Of a stretch of DNA of 64,000 nt, positions 61,623 through 64,000 are shown piece after piece. The translations under genes and the position numbers were made by a program. Numbering within the stretch: position 1 is the first letter of the stretch; the number at the start of each line of letters is the position of its first letter. Source of the DNA: Auraticoccus monumenti (lineage in GTDB: Bacteria; Actinomycetota; Actinomycetes; Propionibacteriales; Propionibacteriaceae). The DNA lies in NCBI RefSeq assembly GCF_900101785.1, contig NZ_LT629688.1, forward strand, positions 496,001 through 560,000, in the 5' to 3' direction. The notes beneath the pieces are model-generated. The model ran no database searches. It was not told the DNA's origin and saw nothing but the letters and a program-made list of their open reading frames with translations.

Positions 61623-61679
61623 GCCGGCTCACCTCCGCCGCGCGCCGCAGGTCTCCGCCAGCACCCCGCGCGTCGAGGC

Positions 61680-62291
61680 TCAGCCCCGCCAGCCCATCCG
61701 CCACATCCCGGTGGCCTCGACGGTGGCCGCCTCGACCAGGGTCAGCAGCTCCTCGGTCGACTCCGCCTGCAGGAACCCCAGCTGGTCCAGCTCGCTGACC
61801 GGGGCGATCCCGCCCAGCTGCCAGCTCGACTCCACCGGGTCCGCGGACAGCACCACGTCCGGGTCGAACTGCTGCTCGGCGTACTCGCTGGCCACGGCCA
61901 GGCTGCGGCGCACCACCTCCTCGACCCGCTGGCGCAGCGGGTCGAGGGCCGGGTCCCAGACCAGCGGGTCGGACAGCCGGACCTCCGCCCGGGGGTAGGG
62001 CTCCTCCTCGAGCCATCGCACCACCTGGAACCGCTCGGTCCCGGTGGCGGTGATCCCGATCGAGGTGGTGTCCAGGGCGGCGTCCACCACCCGGGCCAGG
62101 GTGCCGACCTCGAAGCGGTGGTCCCCGCCGCCCACCTCCTGGCCGCGTTCGATCAGCACCACCCCGAAGCGCAGCTCCTCGGCCTGGAGCAGGTCGGAGA
62201 ACATGGCCAGGTAGCGCGGCTCGAACAGCCGCAGGCCCAGCGGGAGGTGGGGCAGCAGCACGCTGCCCAGGGGGAACATCGCGAGCTCCAC
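61680..62291 (-). CDS. Lon-substrate-binding-domain (LON N-like) protein
   Basis: 203 residues. MFPLGSVLLPHLPLGLRLFEPRYLAMFSDLLQ is the Lon N-domain start, then RFGVVLIERGQEVGGGD and a helical C-terminal half. No AAA or protease domain. Stand-alone actinobacterial members have unknown roles, possibly as peptide-binding adaptors. GTG 62291 follows AGGAGG; the longer frame from 62375 includes the hairpin at 62307-62352. Confidence 0.88.
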   Translation of the reverse strand: MELAMFPLGSVLLPHLPLGLRLFEPRYLAMFSDLLQAEELRFGVVLIERGQEVGGGDHRFEVGTLARVVDAALDTTSIGITATGTERFQVVRWLEEEPYPRAEVRLSDPLVWDPALDPLRQRVEEVVRRSLAVASEYAEQQFDPDVVLSADPVESSWQLGGIAPVSELDQLGFLQAESTEELLTLVEAATVEATGMWRMGWRG

Positions 62292-62306
62292 GGCTACCTC
62301 CTGCTG

Positions 62307-62352
62307 AGCGGCGTCACTCCTGCACGGTAGTCGGTGCGCAGATGACGCCGCT
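62307..62352. repeat. Dispersed hairpin family 1, copy 3
   Basis: AGCGGCGTCACTCCTGCAC at the left shares 17 bases (CGGCGTCACTCCTGCAC) with the copy at 10079; the right side GTCGGTGCGCAGATGACGCCGCT mirrors the outer 10 bases. It lies between the Lon-N protein start and the divergent dehydrogenase. Confidence 0.72.
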
Positions 62353-62443
62353 GGGGCCGGGGCGGCGGGGAGCACCCGGACCCGGTCCGACCTGGGGCCG
62401 CGGGGCGCCGGGACGGGTCCTGGGCCGTCACTAGGCTCAGGCC

Positions 62444-63487
62444 ATGACGACCTTCGCAGTGGTGGGTGCGGGCTGGCGGGCCGGGTTCTTCTGGCGGGCG
62501 GCCGAGGGCGTGGACGACCTGGAGTGCCTGGGCGCGGTGGTCCGCACGCCCCGCGAGCTCCCGGTGCCGACCTTCGGCTCCCTGGACGAGGCGCTGGCCG
62601 CCGGACCGGACTTCCTGGTCACCTCGACGCCGTGGTCGGTGACCCCGGAGGTGATCGGCGAGGCCGTCCGACGCGGGGTGCCGGTGCTGGCCGAGACCCC
62701 ACCGGCTCCGGACCTGGAGGGTCTACGTGCGCTGTGGTCGGAGGTCGGGGCGTCGGACCTGGTGCAGGTGGCCGAGCAGTACCTGCTGATGCCCAGCCAC
62801 GCGGCCCGGCTGGCCCTGGTGCGCTCGGGCGCGATCGGCACCCCCACCCAGGTGCACGTCTCCTCCACCCACCAGTACCACGCGGTCTCGATGATGCGCG
62901 GCTTCCTGGGTCGGGGACGGGGCCCGGTCACCGTGCGCGCCACCCGGACCACCGCGCCACTGGTGAACCCCCTGGTCCGCGACGCCTGGAGCGGGGACGA
63001 CGAGCCGAAGGAGGCCGCCACGGTGCTGGCCACCATCGACTTCGGCGACGGCCGCTCCGGGCTCTACGACTTCACCGACAACCAGTGGCACAACCAGCTG
63101 CGGTTCCGCCGGCTGCTGGTGCGCGGCAGCCACGGCGAGCTGATGGACGACCGGGTGGTCCGCCTCGCCGGGCCGGAGACCGTCCTGCAGTCCGAGATCA
63201 CCCGCTACACCAGCGGGCGCGACCTCGACCTGGACGGCTTCGACACCGAGCACCTGAGCCACGACGGGCAGGTGCTCTACCGCAACCCGTACCGCGGACG
63301 CCGCTGGATGGACGAGGAGATCGCCATCGCCACGCTGCTGGACCGCACGGCTGCGTGGGTGCGCGGCGAGGGCGAGCCGCCGTACCCGCTGGCCGACGGG
63401 ATCCACGACCACCACGTCGCGCTGGCCGTCGAGGAGGCGCTGGCCGCCGACGCCACCGTGCGGACGTCCACCGAGGCCTGGCACTGA
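62444..63487 (+). CDS. Gfo/Idh/MocA-family oxidoreductase
   Basis: 347 residues. An N-terminal Rossmann fold (FAVVGAGWRAGFFWRAAEG), then VLAETPPAPDLEGL in place of the usual EKP, and a C-terminal alpha/beta domain with HVSSTHQYHAVSMMRGF and QWHNQLRFRRLLVRG. The missing Lys of EKP is notable and may change catalysis. TAGGCT (62432-62437) is 6 nt before ATG 62444. It precedes a sugar-transporter gene, so it probably oxidises a sugar or inositol-like compound. Confidence 0.85.
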   Translation: MTTFAVVGAGWRAGFFWRAAEGVDDLECLGAVVRTPRELPVPTFGSLDEALAAGPDFLVTSTPWSVTPEVIGEAVRRGVPVLAETPPAPDLEGLRALWSEVGASDLVQVAEQYLLMPSHAARLALVRSGAIGTPTQVHVSSTHQYHAVSMMRGFLGRGRGPVTVRATRTTAPLVNPLVRDAWSGDDEPKEAATVLATIDFGDGRSGLYDFTDNQWHNQLRFRRLLVRGSHGELMDDRVVRLAGPETVLQSEITRYTSGRDLDLDGFDTEHLSHDGQVLYRNPYRGRRWMDEEIAIATLLDRTAAWVRGEGEPPYPLADGIHDHHVALAVEEALAADATVRTSTEAWH

Positions 63488-63506
63488 CGCCTCCGCCCCT
63501 CGCGCA

Positions 63507-63519
63507 GGAAGCGGTTTCC
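63507..63519. promoter_or_regulatory. LacI-type operator candidate
   Basis: GGAAGCGGTTTCC, a near-palindrome of the LacI-family kind (GAA-x-CG-x-TTTC), just after the dehydrogenase stop and about 235 bp before the ABC lipoprotein start. Confidence 0.45.
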
Positions 63520-63548
63520 CCGCACGGGACGCCCGCCGGTCACGGCCA

Positions 63549-63563
63549 GATCACGATGTGATC
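63549..63563. promoter_or_regulatory. Inverted repeat upstream of the sugar-binding lipoprotein
   Basis: GATCAC-GAT-GTGATC, a perfect 6-3-6 palindrome about 190 bp before the start of the ABC substrate-binding gene. The regulator is unknown. Confidence 0.45.
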
Positions 63564-63753
63564 CTCGACACCTCAGGCTCTTCGCATCCGGCGTCCCCGG
63601 TGCCAGACTGCGAAGACCGTCCGGGCCGTGAGGGCCGCGTGACGAACGGCTGTGACGTCGACGACGACGGCACCAGACGCCGCCGCCACGCGATCTCTCG
63701 TCCGCGGGCGGTGCAGTGCGACCGCACCTCGACGACGAGAGCGAAGGCTTCCC

Positions 63754-64000
63754 ATGGACCCATCACCCCCCATCCCCCGACTGAGTCGCCGGCGCCTGCT
63801 CGGTACCGCGGCCGCACTCGGGGCGGGGGCCGCCACCGCCGGGCTCACCGGCTGCGGCTCCCCCACCTCGATCTCCGAGGACCCCCGCGAGCTGGTGCTC
63901 TGGTACTGGAACCGCTCGGTGACGCCCTCGCTGCTGGCCCAGGCGGCCGAGCAGATCCCCGGCAGCCAGGACCGCCGGCTGCGCGCCGACATCATCGGCG
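63754..64000 (+). CDS. ABC-transporter sugar-binding lipoprotein (N-terminal fragment, cut by window end)
   Basis: 82 codons visible. Start LSRRRLLGTAAALGAGAA has the twin-arginine motif and TAGLTGC is a lipobox, so the protein is a Tat-exported lipoprotein. The mature part opens ELVLWYWNRSVTPSLL, as in CUT1-type carbohydrate-binding proteins. Together with the upstream dehydrogenase and operator candidates it implies an inducible carbohydrate uptake locus that continues beyond the window. Confidence 0.82.
   Translation, partial: MDPSPPIPRLSRRRLLGTAAALGAGAATAGLTGCGSPTSISEDPRELVLWYWNRSVTPSLLAQAAEQIPGSQDRRLRADIIG

Overview
The window is very GC-rich, and nearly every third codon position is G or C. 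GTG starts are common and the genes are tightly packed. A DUF5318–PonA-type PBP–GT87 block, a DtxR/IdeR-type iron box, tandem ClpP genes next to a ClgR/PopR-like regulator, and TANNNT -10 boxes placed 6-7 nt before start codons all point to a high-GC actinobacterium. The gene mix (DUF5107, GH2 mannosidase, extra sugar genes) would suit a soil or rock Propionibacteriales lineage such as Microlunatus or Auraticoccus, but that genus-level guess is inference only.

Layout. 0-8.7 kb: regulator/enzyme pairs (TetR fragment with an NmrA protein; MarR with a quinone oxidoreductase-like enzyme; TetR with an alpha/beta hydrolase), an FAD oxidase, an MpaB/Lcp-like oxygenase, an L-rhamnose mutarotase and a GNAT. 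8.7-10.7 kb: two ClpP peptidase subunits convergent with a ClgR/PopR-like Xre regulator. 10.9-19.9 kb: a NarL-type two-component system, a CPBP protease, a FemX-like aminoacyltransferase, TetR plus a family-5 uracil-DNA glycosylase, a DUF5107/TPR protein and a stress-promoter SRPBCC protein. 20.2-23.3 kb (minus strand): alanine racemase, galactonate dehydratase-like enolase and a tyrosine phosphatase. 23.3-29.5 kb: a long inverted repeat, then YhgE/Pip and an MMPL transporter with a degenerate ATPase tail, divergent from their TetR. 30-42 kb: beta-mannosidase, YchJ-like protein, large LuxR/ATPase regulator, secreted beta-lactamase-like hydrolase, DUF2470 protein behind an iron box, and a TIGR01777 epimerase. 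42.2-43.2 kb: gene-free repeats. 43.2-53.2 kb: LysR-like domain protein/DUF5997 pair, the cell-wall block (DUF5318, PBP, GT87, PIG-V-like, PPOX) and the ctlX/ocd/Lrp arginine-ornithine block. 53.4-64 kb: PhoD phosphatase, dioxygenase-like lipoprotein, GATase and M20 hydrolase, tRNA-Ala, a second SRPBCC, a Ser/Thr kinase, a Lon-N protein, a Gfo/Idh/MocA dehydrogenase and the start of a sugar-binding lipoprotein.

Three features recur. (1) At least 16 genes have a TANNNT hexamer exactly 6-7 nt upstream of the start codon, the signature of leaderless transcripts. (2) Each of several local repressors sits beside its target with clear inverted-repeat operators. (3) Intergenic DNA is unusually rich in repeats: two dispersed hairpin families, a 286-bp inverted repeat, a ~300-bp tandem repeat, and tandem copies of gene 3' ends, stop codon included, downstream of the mannosidase and the DUF2470 gene. 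No insertion sequence, prophage or CRISPR array is visible.
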